DNA from: Staphylococcus pettenkoferi
GTDB lineage: Bacteria; Bacillota; Bacilli; Staphylococcales; Staphylococcaceae
Assembly: GCF_002902685.1 (NCBI RefSeq)
Contig: NZ_PPRN01000028.1
Span: 1-64,000 of the forward strand
Direction of reading: 5' to 3'
DNA length: 64,000 nt
Shown here: piece after piece, positions 29,184-39,243 of the stretch
Layout: every line of letters starts with the position of its first letter
Numbering within the stretch: position 1 is the first letter of the stretch
The notes under the pieces: model-generated
What the model was told of the DNA's origin: nothing
Databases searched by the model: none
The model's input: only the letters and a program-made list of their open reading frames with translations
Translations under genes and position numbers: made by a program

Positions 29184-29335
29184 ATGGAACTTCCTCTCTA
29201 CTTTAATCTATATCATTCTATCATAACGTGTAGTAAAGCTAAAGAAATACTAGAAGTACGTCCGCCTCATTAATTATCTGGATTTAAGATAAATATAGCT
29301 CCTTGAGTATCTAGAAGGCAAAATAGCGGAATATC
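29184..29335. other. Intergenic stretch upstream of der
   Basis: About 150 bases between the der start and the rpsA terminator. The der promoter must lie here, but I cannot single out convincing -35 and -10 boxes. Confidence 0.3.
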
Positions 29336-29366
29336 AAAAAACGGTTGGTGACATCATCACCAACCG
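29336..29366 (-). terminator. Terminator of rpsA
   Basis: Minus strand CGGTTGGTGA pairs with TCACCAACCG around a short loop and six T follow (29341-29336). It lies just past the rpsA stop at 29394. Confidence 0.92.
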
Positions 29367-29393
29367 CTTTACAGAGCTATAAATCATTCAACA

Positions 29394-30575
29394 TTAGAAT
29401 TTAAAGTCTTTCAATTTATCTCCGAAGACATCACCGATTGTAGGATTGTCTTCGTCTTCTGATTTACTTGAAAGGTAACTTTCAGTAGTTTCTTCATCAC
29501 TTTCGATAACGTCTTCAGCTGGGAGAGTTGCTTTAATTGAAAGTGAAATACGTTCTTCATCTACATTGATACCAAGGATTTTCACTGAAACAGCTTGTCC
29601 TGGTTCTAATACTTCGCTTGGAGTACCGATGTGTTTGTGACTGATTTCTGAAATGTGCACAAGGCCTTGTACACCAGCACTGATTTCAACGAATGCACCG
29701 AAGTTAACGAGACGTACTACAGTACCTTCGATAGTGTCACCTTCGTTAAATTGTCCTTTAATCGCTTCAAATGGACTTGGTAACGTATCTTTAATAGATA
29801 GAGAAATACGTTCGTTCTCTTTATCTACAGATTTCACTTTAACTTTAACTTCGTCACCGATAGATACGGCATCTTCAGGTTTTTCAACATGCTCATGAGA
29901 TAATTCAGATACGTGAACTAAACCGTCAACGCCACCGATATCAACGAATGCACCAAAGTTAGTTAAGCGAGCAATCTTACCGTCGATAACGTCGCCTTCT
30001 TGTAGCGAATCAAATAATTTTTCTTTTTTCTCAGCATTTTCAAGCTCTTCTACAGCTTTATGACTTAAGATTACACGATTGTTTGCTGGGTCAAGTTCTT
30101 CTACTTTTAATTTTAAAGTTTGACCTTCATAGTCTGAGAAATCTTCGATATATTCAGTTGAAATTAATGAAGCAGGTACGAAACCACGTTGGCCTACGTC
30201 TACAACTAAGCCACCTTTAACTACTTCAGTAACTTCTGCTTCAATTGTTTCATTGTTATCAAGTTTTTCTTGTAAAAACTCATAAGATTTTTCAGTCTCT
30301 AATTGACGTTTAGATAAAATATAAGCACCTGTTTCGTTCTCATCGTCAATTTCGATTTTAGTTACGTAAGCACCAATTTCGTCGCCTACTTTAACTGCTT
30401 CTTTAGGGTCATCAATACGGTGTGTAGATAATTGGCTAATAGGGATAATACCATTAAATTTACCACCGTTCACATGTACGATTACTTGCTTATCTTCAAT
30501 CTCTTGTACCTCAGCAGTAACCTTGTCTCCCTCTTTAATGTCTGTAATCATCGATTCATTGAATTCTTCAGTCAT
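29394..30575 (-). CDS. rpsA: 30S ribosomal protein S1 homologue
   Basis: RNA-binding protein with four S1 (OB-fold) repeats, at about 14-85, 100-166, 187-256 and 273-343; Gram-negative S1 has six. It has 393 residues and an acidic C-terminal tail. The repeats end in the usual ISLSIK motif. In low-GC Gram-positives its exact ribosomal role is less clear than in E. coli. I start at MTEEFNESM (30575), which has AAGGAGG 8 bases upstream; the ATG at 30596 overlaps that site. It lies downstream of cmk, the classic gene pair. Confidence 0.95.
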   Translation of the reverse strand: MTEEFNESMITDIKEGDKVTAEVQEIEDKQVIVHVNGGKFNGIIPISQLSTHRIDDPKEAVKVGDEIGAYVTKIEIDDENETGAYILSKRQLETEKSYEFLQEKLDNNETIEAEVTEVVKGGLVVDVGQRGFVPASLISTEYIEDFSDYEGQTLKLKVEELDPANNRVILSHKAVEELENAEKKEKLFDSLQEGDVIDGKIARLTNFGAFVDIGGVDGLVHVSELSHEHVEKPEDAVSIGDEVKVKVKSVDKENERISLSIKDTLPSPFEAIKGQFNEGDTIEGTVVRLVNFGAFVEISAGVQGLVHISEISHKHIGTPSEVLEPGQAVSVKILGINVDEERISLSIKATLPAEDVIESDEETTESYLSSKSEDEDNPTIGDVFGDKLKDFKF

Positions 30576-30600
30576 CTTGTCTGCCTCCTTATACACTACA

Positions 30601-30640
30601 TAGTTATAACATCTTATAATCAGACAGAATTGTCAAGAAA
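30601..30640 (-). promoter_or_regulatory. Promoter-like sequence upstream of rpsA
   Basis: The minus strand has a consensus TTGACA (30637-30632) and, downstream, TATAAG and TATAAC hexamers. None sits at the ideal 17-base spacing, so the exact promoter is unclear. Confidence 0.35.
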
Positions 30641-30826
30641 TTCCCCTTTATCGCGGGAATTCTATGCTAGCGCATTTATAAATTATGATCTATGTGTGAA
30701 TGCTGTCTCAAATTATTTAATAATGAATTCTATGACTCAATTTCCACACCTTTACTTATATCATATACCCCACTTTGACACGTCTATAAACGTCTTTTGG
30801 GAGATTAATTCGCTATTTCGACTAAC

Positions 30827-31531
<705 letters not shown>

Positions 31532-31564
31532 TTAAGGTAAGTTATTTATAGGAGGAATACCCAC

Positions 31565-32533
31565 ATGAAGCAACTTCTTGTTATCCACACTGGTGGTACG
31601 ATTAGCATGTCCCAGAATGAAGCGAATCAGGTTACGACGAATGACGTAAACCCTATTTCAAGTCAACAAGAAATGATTCGTCGTTACGCACAAATTGATG
31701 AACGGATGCCTTTTAACGTCCCTTCCCCACACATGAATACGGAATACGTGAGTCAACTCAAAGATATGATTATTCAAGCTGAACAAGACGCGAAATATGA
31801 TGGCTATGTCATCACTCACGGCACAGATACGTTAGAAGAGACCGCTTTCTTACTCGATTTGACATTAGATGTTTCCAAACCCATTGTACTTACTGGAGCG
31901 ATGCGTTCTTCAAACGAAATCGGTGCAGACGGCTTATATAATTATATGAGTGCGATACGTGTCGCAGCGAATGATGATGCCTATGATAAAGGTGTGATGG
32001 TCGTTTTTAATGACGAAATTCACACAGCACGCAATGTGACTAAAACACATACCTCAAATACAAATACGTTCCAAAGTCCGAGTCATGGCCCTTTGGGTAT
32101 GGTGACAAAGACAAGTGTGCAGTTCTTTCATACGCCTTATCAGCAACATGTATACCCGTCTATCAATAGTCAGTTGAATGTACCTTTAATCAAGGCTTAC
32201 ATGGGTATGCCGAGTGATGTCTTACACTATTATGCTGAACGTAAGGTAGATGGCATAGTAATCGAAGCATTAGGCCAAGGTAATTTACCTCCGAGTGCGC
32301 TAGCTGGTATAGATGCTTGCTTAGCTCAAGACATACCAATCGTGTTGGTCTCTCGTTCAACGAAAGGTATCGTTGCGCCTATTTATAGTTACGAAGGTGG
32401 CGGCGTTGATTTAGAACAAAGAGGTGTCATATTCTCTAACGGTTTGAATGGCCCTAAAGCTCGACTCAAATTATTGGTTGGTTTAAGCAATCACCTTGAT
32501 TATGACAGTCTTACTACATATTTTAATAGTTAA
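31565..32533 (+). CDS. L-asparaginase
   Basis: Hydrolyses asparagine to aspartate and ammonia. It has 322 residues. Both active-site signatures are present: HTGGTISM near the start (catalytic Thr, about 12) and HGTDTLEETAF (about 80-90). No signal peptide is visible, so it is cytoplasmic (AnsA-like). AGGAGG lies before the ATG. It is divergent from cmk and convergent with ypdA. Confidence 0.95.
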   Translation: MKQLLVIHTGGTISMSQNEANQVTTNDVNPISSQQEMIRRYAQIDERMPFNVPSPHMNTEYVSQLKDMIIQAEQDAKYDGYVITHGTDTLEETAFLLDLTLDVSKPIVLTGAMRSSNEIGADGLYNYMSAIRVAANDDAYDKGVMVVFNDEIHTARNVTKTHTSNTNTFQSPSHGPLGMVTKTSVQFFHTPYQQHVYPSINSQLNVPLIKAYMGMPSDVLHYYAERKVDGIVIEALGQGNLPPSALAGIDACLAQDIPIVLVSRSTKGIVAPIYSYEGGGVDLEQRGVIFSNGLNGPKARLKLLVGLSNHLDYDSLTTYFNS

Positions 32534-32610
32534 CGGTTTTAGGTTTTAGAAGATAAAATGCGTGTCAGAGTATAATAACTCGCACTGTTAACAACAATAT
32601 GATACGAAGA

Positions 32611-32659
32611 AAGCCATAAGCTGAAGTGCGCAAAGTCACTTAGCTTATGGCTTATTTTA
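32611..32659. terminator. Bidirectional terminator between asparaginase and ypdA
   Basis: AAGCCATAAGCT pairs perfectly with AGCTTATGGCTT (32611-32622 / 32642-32653), followed by ATTTTAT on the plus strand. It lies between convergent genes. Confidence 0.85.
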
Positions 32660-32671
32660 TAAGTTGAGAAA

Positions 32672-33658
32672 TTATGATTCGAGCGGCGTTTGCTTTTTAG
32701 CTAAAATACTTTGAGTGATGATGCCGCCGTGATATTTACCATTTTCAATAAAAATCGTATTGGCATCGTTACCTGCTGCGATAACACCAGCAATAAAGCA
32801 GTTCTCAACATTTGTCTCAAACGTTTCACGGTTATAAACAGGCGCTGTACCGTATTCGTTAGTATGAATATCAATGCCGATAGATTGTAAGAAATCATAG
32901 TCTGGATGGTAACCAATCATCGCAAAGACATGATCGTTAGGAATTTCGTGTGTTTCGCCCTCTTGTTCGTAAACCACGCTATCTTCAGTGATACGTGTCA
33001 CATTGGCGTTGAAGTGCATGTCGATCTTCTCATGTCTTACGAGAGATTCGAAGTTAGGTAAGATCCATGGTTTAATCGCTTTAGGATAATGATCACCACG
33101 ATATAGAACCGTTACATTCGCGCCAGCTTTCTCCAGTTCGAGTGCTGCGTCGACTGCTGAGTTCTTACCACCGATAATGGCAACATCTTGGTTGAAGAAT
33201 GGATGCGCTTCTTTGAAGTAATGAGAGACTTTAGATAATTCTGCTCCTTCGACTTCAAGCGTGTTATGTTGACCGTAGTAACCTGTTGCCACAGTTAAGA
33301 AGCGAGACTGATAAACGCCCTTCGTTGTTGTAATCGTAAAACGGTTGTCCACTTTATTGACTTTCAATACTTCTTCAAATGGATTGACGCGTAATTGGTG
33401 ATGTTTGACTACTTCACGATAGTAAACGAGCGCCTGATTACGACGTGGTTTACTTTCTTCAACGATAAACGGAATATCGCCTATGCTTAATTTATCACTA
33501 GATGAGAAGAATGTTTGATGTGTAGGATAATTATAAATAGCTTCAACTACATTGCCTTTTTCAATGACAAGTGTATCGATACCTTTTTTCTTTTGTTCAA
33601 TTGCAGCGCTTAGACCACAAGGGCCGCCACCGATAATAATACTTTCTACTGTTTCCAT
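32672..33658 (-). CDS. ypdA: Bacillithiol disulfide reductase YpdA
   Basis: FAD-dependent NADPH reductase that regenerates bacillithiol from its disulfide. It has 328 residues. The FAD-binding fold starts IIIGGGPCGLSAAIEQ (about 7), with a cysteine after the glycine triad as in YpdA proteins, and an NADPH motif IIGGKNSAVDAALE follows (about 165). I start at METVES (33658), with AAAAGGAGGG upstream; the longer frame from 33682 reads through that site. It acts with BshA and BrxB, also encoded here. Confidence 0.93.
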   Translation of the reverse strand: METVESIIIGGGPCGLSAAIEQKKKGIDTLVIEKGNVVEAIYNYPTHQTFFSSSDKLSIGDIPFIVEESKPRRNQALVYYREVVKHHQLRVNPFEEVLKVNKVDNRFTITTTKGVYQSRFLTVATGYYGQHNTLEVEGAELSKVSHYFKEAHPFFNQDVAIIGGKNSAVDAALELEKAGANVTVLYRGDHYPKAIKPWILPNFESLVRHEKIDMHFNANVTRITEDSVVYEQEGETHEIPNDHVFAMIGYHPDYDFLQSIGIDIHTNEYGTAPVYNRETFETNVENCFIAGVIAAGNDANTIFIENGKYHGGIITQSILAKKQTPLES

Positions 33659-33859
33659 AACAGTTAGCCCTCCTTTTACCACTCATCTATTATACCAGTA
33701 CATTTATTAAAACCAAATGATTGATTTGTGAACAATATAGATATGTAATTGAAAGGAGCTCAGTTGCGATAATGCCAGTTAATTGAAGAACGGACAAACC
33801 ACTTTATGAGTTACATGAAAAGCGGTGTATGCAACGATAGCTCGAGATAATTTCTCAAC

Positions 33860-33901
33860 AAAAAAAGTGAGACAGAAAGCGCGATACTTTCTATCTCACT
33901 C
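33860..33901 (-). terminator. Terminator of ebpS
   Basis: Minus strand AGTGAGATAGAAAG pairs with CTTTCTGTCTCACT and a T-run follows (33866-33859). It lies just past the ebpS stop. Confidence 0.85.
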
Positions 33902-33914
33902 GGCCTCATATCTA

Positions 33915-35186
33915 TTATTGAGGAATAACTAAACGTTGACCGTTATGAATGTTGTTACCTTGGATGTTGTTGGCTTTACGGATTTTTTCAACGTTTTCTG
34001 GTGAACCGTTACCGTAATATTGGATTGCAATACGGTATAAGTTTTGACCTTGTACTACGTGAGTACGTTGGCCATTAGAATTTGTAGATTGGCTACCGTT
34101 TTGACCTTGACCATTTTGTTGGCCATTAGAGTTGCCATTTTGACCTTGGTTTTGGCCGTTGTTAGCAGTAGCTTGACCATTTTGTTGACCATTGTTTTGT
34201 GATTGGTCATTACCTTGGTTACCATTGTTGTTGTTAGCAGTAGCGTTGTTATCACTGTCATTGTCGCCTGCTGCTTTATCTTTATCAGACTTATCTTTAT
34301 CTGCTTTATCCTTGTCAGATTTATCTTTGTCGCTGTCTTTATCAGATTTGCTGTCGTTAGATTTCTTATCTTTATCAGATTTATTTGTATCGTGGTTGGC
34401 TGTTTTATTATCATTGTGACTCTTATGATCATTATGATTTAATGCCATACCACCAAAGATAGCAAGTGCTGCTAAGATCAGAATTGCAGCGATGATTGGT
34501 AATAAGATACCAAGTAAGCCTTTTTTCTTCTTACCATCGCGATGATCATTATGCTTAGGATCTTTGTTATGACCGTGGTTAGAAGCAGCTTTAGCAGTTC
34601 CAGCTGCACCTGCACCCGCAGCGCCAGCGCCTGCCGCTCCAGCAGCTTTCTTACCAGTACTACCTTTATCATTAGGTGATTTGTTTGATGATTTCGCATC
34701 ATGTTTATCACCTTTATGGTTATCGTGAAGTTTCTTTGCACCTACTGCACTTGCACCTGCCGCAGCAGTACCACCAGCAACAGCGGCACCTTTCTTACCT
34801 TTATTGGATTTCTCTTCACGACGCGCTTTCTCTTCTTCAGTTAATCTGTTGTCATCAGTCATCTTACTTGCATCTTGACGTTCTGTAGAAGATTCAGCGC
34901 CTTGATGACGTGTCTGTTGAGCTGAGCTTTCATGATTGCGATCATGTTTGTCATCAGCTACAGCATGATCTTCATGTTGTGTGTGTTCATCATGGTCGTT
35001 CTGATTTGTCGCTTTATCTCTACGACGTTGGCGACGTTGCGCATTACGTGGCGGGAATTGTTCGTCCGCGTGATCTTTAACATCGTCCTTATGGTCTTCG
35101 ACAGTTTCTTTAACATCGTCTTGATGTTTGTCAGCGTCGATAGACTGACGATTCTTTTCAAATTCGTCTCTAAAGTTATTGGACAC
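33915..35186 (-). CDS. ebpS: Elastin-binding protein EbpS, LysM surface protein
   Basis: Membrane-anchored surface protein; the S. aureus homologue binds elastin. It has 423 residues. The conserved N-terminus [16 protein letters not shown] is followed by a charged, hydrophilic region with [15 protein letters not shown]. Ala/Gly-rich patches come next (about 130-200), then one membrane helix (about 225-250). A Lys/Ser/Asp repeat region (about 255-315) and a Gln/Asn/Gly linker lead to a C-terminal LysM domain (about 376-423). The start is GTG at 35186, with AAAGGA eight bases upstream; the ATG at 35195 overlaps it. The elastin-binding function is inferred only. Confidence 0.92.
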   Translation of the reverse strand: MSNNFRDEFEKNRQSIDADKHQDDVKETVEDHKDDVKDHADEQFPPRNAQRRQRRRDKATNQNDHDEHTQHEDHAVADDKHDRNHESSAQQTRHQGAESSTERQDASKMTDDNRLTEEEKARREEKSNKGKKGAAVAGGTAAAGASAVGAKKLHDNHKGDKHDAKSSNKSPNDKGSTGKKAAGAAGAGAAGAGAAGTAKAASNHGHNKDPKHNDHRDGKKKKGLLGILLPIIAAILILAALAIFGGMALNHNDHKSHNDNKTANHDTNKSDKDKKSNDSKSDKDSDKDKSDKDKADKDKSDKDKAAGDNDSDNNATANNNNGNQGNDQSQNNGQQNGQATANNGQNQGQNGNSNGQQNGQGQNGSQSTNSNGQRTHVVQGQNLYRIAIQYYGNGSPENVEKIRKANNIQGNNIHNGQRLVIPQ

Positions 35187-35333
35187 AAGTCTCATCCTTT
35201 CTATGTAGTGTGTTATTATCTCTTGTTTATACTGTATACCCTATGTGCACAGAGATATGTATAAAAAAGCACGAAATATGCTAACTAAATAGTATTATAG
35301 CTCTAAACCCCGTCATATCAAAGCGGAAACATG

Positions 35334-36713
35334 TTATTCAAATAAATTATTTAGTTTTTCAACATATGTCATTTGTCTTTTTACCTTTTTACGGTTGAGA
35401 ATGGATAGAAATTCAAAGTTCGTGTCATTGTCACAGCAAATACTTGGACGTTGAGTAAGCGTTTCGGAAAAATAATTGAGTAAAAAGGCGCGTCGACACG
35501 ACGTTAAATGCTTATACTGCATCATTTTTTGATAACCGAATTGTTTACGCTTTGAAGCGGTATTAAAAATCTCATTAATTTCATCATATTGATAGCGCAT
35601 TAATAAAGTCTCGATAATGTTACTTTTAAAATCATCGAGAAGTTGTCCTTGCTGATGAAGCTGAAGATCTTCTTCAAGAATCGCGTCGCTAAACAGAATT
35701 GTCTCAAGAAGAAACGCATCATCAGGTTGAAATAAACTGATCGCTTGGCTCGGCTGGCCATCTCGTCCTGCCCGACCAATCTCTTGTAGATAACTGGATG
35801 GGCTCGGTGAGAGATGAAAATGGATAACTGTACGAATATCTGGTTTATTAACGCCCATACCGAAAGCGCTAGTTGCAACGATAATAGGAATATGATTCTG
35901 AATAAATTGATCTTGAACGGTTTGACGTTCTTGATAACTCAAATCGCCATGATAGATGCCTGTTAAGTACCCTTCTTGATAAATCGCACGAGCGAGTTGC
36001 AAACACATCTTCTTGCTCGAGACATATATGATCGTCGGTCCTGAATGTTCGATAAACTCAAGTAGCCAGTCAATCTTCTGTTGTTCATCTTGAAAGTTAA
36101 AATGCGTAAAACTAATATTGTCACGGTTCATCGTTGTCTTAACGACTTTGAATCGACGGTTAAGTATGTGTTTGAGATCCATCTCTAAACTTGGTGGTGC
36201 CGTTGCTGTTAAAGCGAGTATAGGCGTTTGCGGATAACGATCAGTAAGCTGACCTATCAAGGCATAATGCGGTCTGAAATCATAACCCCATTCAGATAAA
36301 CAATGTGCCTCATCTAAAACAATTAAGCCGAAATGAATATTTTTCAATAACTTCATTCGGTGAGATTGCAGAATAAATTCCGGACTGAGAAAGATAAATC
36401 GACTATGCGGTAACATCTTTATATTCTGGTATCGCTCAGATTCATTCATACCTGAATGAATGTAACATACACGTGATTCACCTTGCGCTTTCAGTTGCAT
36501 CACTTGATCATCCATGAGTGAAATTAAGGGCGAAATAATCAAGGTAGGTTGTTGCTTGATATACGTGGGCAGTTGATAACATAGACTTTTACCACTACCT
36601 GTGGGCAAGATGCCTAGCGTATGTTGGCCGTTGAGAATAGACTGAACCACCTCAGCTTGACCTGGCTTAAATTGTTCAAAGCCGAAATAGGCTTTAAGTG
36701 CTTGCTTTAACAC
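35334..36713 (-). CDS. RecQ-family DNA helicase (RecS-like, short form)
   Basis: 3'-5' superfamily-2 DNA helicase of 459 residues. Motifs seen are FGFEQFKPGQAEVV (motif 0), LPTGSGKSLCYQLP (Walker A, about 36), DEAHCLSEWGYDFRPHY (motif II and aromatic loop, about 135-151) and the late QEIGRAGRDGQPS (motif VI). It ends soon after the helicase core with a short zinc-binding-like piece and lacks the HRDC domain, so it resembles B. subtilis RecS rather than full RecQ. GTG start at 36713 overlaps the upstream YpbB-like gene by 20 bases; the same pairing is known in B. subtilis. Confidence 0.92.
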   Translation of the reverse strand: MLKQALKAYFGFEQFKPGQAEVVQSILNGQHTLGILPTGSGKSLCYQLPTYIKQQPTLIISPLISLMDDQVMQLKAQGESRVCYIHSGMNESERYQNIKMLPHSRFIFLSPEFILQSHRMKLLKNIHFGLIVLDEAHCLSEWGYDFRPHYALIGQLTDRYPQTPILALTATAPPSLEMDLKHILNRRFKVVKTTMNRDNISFTHFNFQDEQQKIDWLLEFIEHSGPTIIYVSSKKMCLQLARAIYQEGYLTGIYHGDLSYQERQTVQDQFIQNHIPIIVATSAFGMGVNKPDIRTVIHFHLSPSPSSYLQEIGRAGRDGQPSQAISLFQPDDAFLLETILFSDAILEEDLQLHQQGQLLDDFKSNIIETLLMRYQYDEINEIFNTASKRKQFGYQKMMQYKHLTSCRRAFLLNYFSETLTQRPSICCDNDTNFEFLSILNRKKVKRQMTYVEKLNNLFE

Positions 36714-37668
36714 TGACGTCCCCTCTTTCTATACCTACAATCATAAGTTTAATGGCGAAATAAGTTAAATTTGGAAATGCTTCTTTATAAACTTTGAGTC
36801 TCGCATCTGACTCTTGTTGGTAAAATGTATTGAAAGCTGCGAGGTCTTCACTAGATACAAAGGTTGAATAATTATTTAAATAGCCTTTGATAAACATTTC
36901 AAGTAAATGATCTTCTATGGTATTGAGCTTGACGTTTTGAAGGTTTGCAATTTGTTCGAGCGATTGTCCTTTACTTAAAAGTTGTAACGATTTAAATGTA
37001 TTATGTGATAATGAGTGCAGCATGATGAACTGGGATAATATAGGATATGTAGACTTATCTTCCAGCGCTTTAACACATAGGACTAACTCATTGTATTCTT
37101 GGAGCTTGATGTCTGAGAGAAGCTCACCTTCAATGAGACTCACCTGCTGACTTGTATACATACTATCTTCATAACCGGTTAAGTAATAGTTCAGTACAGA
37201 GTGCGTCATTTCTGAGTTTAACTGTTTAAAAAGCTTATAAATTTCTGCCTGAGCGTCTGTTTCGAGATGTTGAGCGCGTACTTCTTGAAAGACGTGTTTC
37301 ACGCGTTGTTGGATATGGCGTTGCTCTGTGATTGGCGTAAATTGATAAGTATCATGCACGTGATGTGAGAGTGTTTGTACGAAAAGTTGCAGTGCTTTGA
37401 AAGTCAGCACTAAACTTTCGAAAGTATGTCTAGGATGAATGTAGATTGTCGGGTTATTATCAACATAATTATTCTGAAATTCCTCAAAAAATCGCTCAAA
37501 CGACGGATATTTTAAATGAGGTAAACTATGATATAATGACAATAATTGTTGACTAGAGGCATCAAAAAAGGTTTGATGAGATTTTTTACCTGTGATAATA
37601 TTGTATATGCTTTTTGCGGTCTTATGATGGTGGGCATGTGTTAAGGCGTAATAAATTAGTGCTTTCAT
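36694..37668 (-). CDS. Helix-turn-helix protein, YpbB-like
   Basis: Cytoplasmic protein of 324 residues. A helix-turn-helix is likely near the C-terminus (SLEQIANLQNVKLNTIEDHL, about 230-249), which fits the HTH_40 domain of YpbB proteins that precede recS. The function is unknown; the 20-base overlap with the helicase gene suggests the two act together. It is divergent from ferredoxin. Confidence 0.8.
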   Translation of the reverse strand: MKALIYYALTHAHHHKTAKSIYNIITGKKSHQTFFDASSQQLLSLYHSLPHLKYPSFERFFEEFQNNYVDNNPTIYIHPRHTFESLVLTFKALQLFVQTLSHHVHDTYQFTPITEQRHIQQRVKHVFQEVRAQHLETDAQAEIYKLFKQLNSEMTHSVLNYYLTGYEDSMYTSQQVSLIEGELLSDIKLQEYNELVLCVKALEDKSTYPILSQFIMLHSLSHNTFKSLQLLSKGQSLEQIANLQNVKLNTIEDHLLEMFIKGYLNNYSTFVSSEDLAAFNTFYQQESDARLKVYKEAFPNLTYFAIKLMIVGIERGDVSVKAST

Positions 37669-37813
37669 ATGTCTCCCTCATTGAATTTGTACAGATACGT
37701 TGAAAATTAAGTATGCTGTACTTAAAATATTAGATAGCAACGTATTATTCAACATCAAACGAAATCGTAGCAGTTACATGGCTAATGTGAACGATGATAC
37801 TCAAAAGCCATGA

Positions 37814-38116
<303 letters not shown>

Positions 38117-38156
38117 AGTGTAACAACAGTGTTGAGACTGTTAAACATAGATGATG

Positions 38157-38184
38157 CCTGAGCATAGATGTGCTCAGGTTTTTT
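38157..38184 (+). terminator. Terminator of fer
   Basis: CCTGAGCA pairs with TGCTCAGG and six T follow (38179-38184). Confidence 0.92.
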
Positions 38185-38209
38185 CATGTTTGAAGTGCTT
38201 TTAATAGTT

Positions 38210-38245
38210 AAAAATAAGCTACGTCATCGAGGTGATCACGTAGCT
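38210..38245 (-). terminator. Terminator of ribU
   Basis: Minus strand AGCTACGT pairs with ACGTAGCT, followed by TATTTTT (38216-38210). It lies just past the ribU stop. Confidence 0.8.
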
Positions 38246-38276
38246 CATCAGTTACTGTGTAATGAATTTATTGTGT

Positions 38277-38822
38277 TTACGGTTTCAGTACATTTTTTAA
38301 ACGTTTATATAATAATAAGAAGATAATCGAAATGACAATCCCTTTGATGATGTTGAATGGTATCACACCAGATAACACGATGATTTTAACATTATTAACA
38401 ATATCGTCTAAGTTAACAATCATGCCGTAAAGCGGTAATAGCACAAAGTAGTTGAGAATACTAAGCACGATGGTCATCACGATAGTAGCGCTAATTAGAC
38501 CTATAATCATTGACTTCCAAGTATCATGACGGCGTGCAACAAAGTATGCAGTGAGAATGAAACTTGCTGCAGCGAGGAAGTTTGCCAGTGGTCCCACAGG
38601 CTCACTAATGTTGACGATTAAATGTAAGATGTTCTTTATCGCTTCAACGACGACGCCAGCTACCGGGCCTAGTGTAAATGTAGCGAGTAAAGCGGGTACA
38701 TCGCTGATATCAAGTGTTAAATATGGTGGTAGAAACGGTAATGGAACGCGAATCCACATGAGGATAAAGCCGATTGCACTAAGCATGCTAATCGTTATGA
38801 GCCGTTTCGTTTGTTTCTGCAT
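38277..38822 (-). CDS. ribU: ECF transporter S component for riboflavin, RibU
   Basis: Substrate-binding membrane subunit that captures riboflavin and pairs with the shared ECF energy-coupling module encoded elsewhere. It has 181 residues and about six membrane helices. The family block YLTLDISDVPALLATFTLGP (about 40) and the NIIKGIVISIIF segment near the end are typical of RibU. An FMN riboswitch precedes it, which confirms the substrate. I start at MQKQTKR (38822), with AAAGGAG upstream; the ATG at 38843 overlaps the site. Confidence 0.95.
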   Translation of the reverse strand: MQKQTKRLITISMLSAIGFILMWIRVPLPFLPPYLTLDISDVPALLATFTLGPVAGVVVEAIKNILHLIVNISEPVGPLANFLAAASFILTAYFVARRHDTWKSMIIGLISATIVMTIVLSILNYFVLLPLYGMIVNLDDIVNNVKIIVLSGVIPFNIIKGIVISIIFLLLYKRLKNVLKP

Positions 38823-38833
38823 TGAATATTCTA

Positions 38834-38891
38834 CTCCTTTCATTCATCTTACAAAGAATAGGAGGAATGATTGCAACACAAAAAAACCTCC
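38834..38891 (-). promoter_or_regulatory. Expression platform of the FMN riboswitch
   Basis: On the minus strand CCTCCT (38865-38860) can pair either with the ribU ribosome site AGGAG (38838-38834) or with GGAGG (38891-38887) at the 3' edge of the aptamer. These pairings exclude each other, which suggests control of translation. A run of seven T (38886-38880) follows the aptamer but lacks a good separate hairpin. The mechanism is inferred. Confidence 0.5.
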
Positions 38892-39024
38892 ATCTTCTCC
38901 CATCCAGACTATACTGTCGGCTCTAGATTCTCACTAGATCAGCCATAGCAAAACTAATATTTCGCTATGGGTCGCAGGCTTACATTTACTGCCGGTTGGG
39001 ACTTGCACCCTACCCCGAAGATGA
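38890..39024 (-). promoter_or_regulatory. FMN riboswitch (RFN element)
   Basis: The minus strand carries the full RFN consensus: CTTCGGGGTAGGGTG, CAAGTCCCAACCGGCAGTAA, GCCTGCGACCC, GGCTGATC, GAGCCGACAGTATAGTC and GGATGGGAGAAGATGG. P1 is formed by CATCTTC with GAAGATG. It binds FMN and lowers expression of the riboflavin transporter just downstream. The family and position leave little doubt. Confidence 0.98.
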
Positions 39025-39172
39025 ATTACGTAATATTTTCATTTATATCATAGCTCAATACTCTGTTAAAAACAATGACAAAGTATTAGCGATGAGATCG
39101 TATACTAACATAGCCGTTTTGACCCAAATGATATGGCGGTTCAGGAAGTCGCTAATATCGTTATATTAGAAA

Positions 39173-39215
39173 AGCCATTCTATCTATGTCGTTCACTGAC
39201 ACTAATAGAATGGCT
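39173..39215 (-). terminator. Terminator of srrAB
   Basis: AGCCATTCTAT pairs perfectly with ATAGAATGGCT and the minus strand continues TTTTCTAAT. It lies just past the srrB stop at 39244. Confidence 0.75.
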
Positions 39216-39243
39216 TATTTCATGTAGATTTTATTAAAGCAAC

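Noticed and set aside
34192-34442. Plus-strand hydrophobic frames opposite ebpS
   Set aside because: They are mirror images of the Lys/Ser/Asp repeat codons of ebpS and have no ribosome site or relatives.
35230-35250. Sigma-B-like GGGTAT upstream of ebpS
   Set aside because: No GTTTAA-like -35 occurs 12-15 bases before it.
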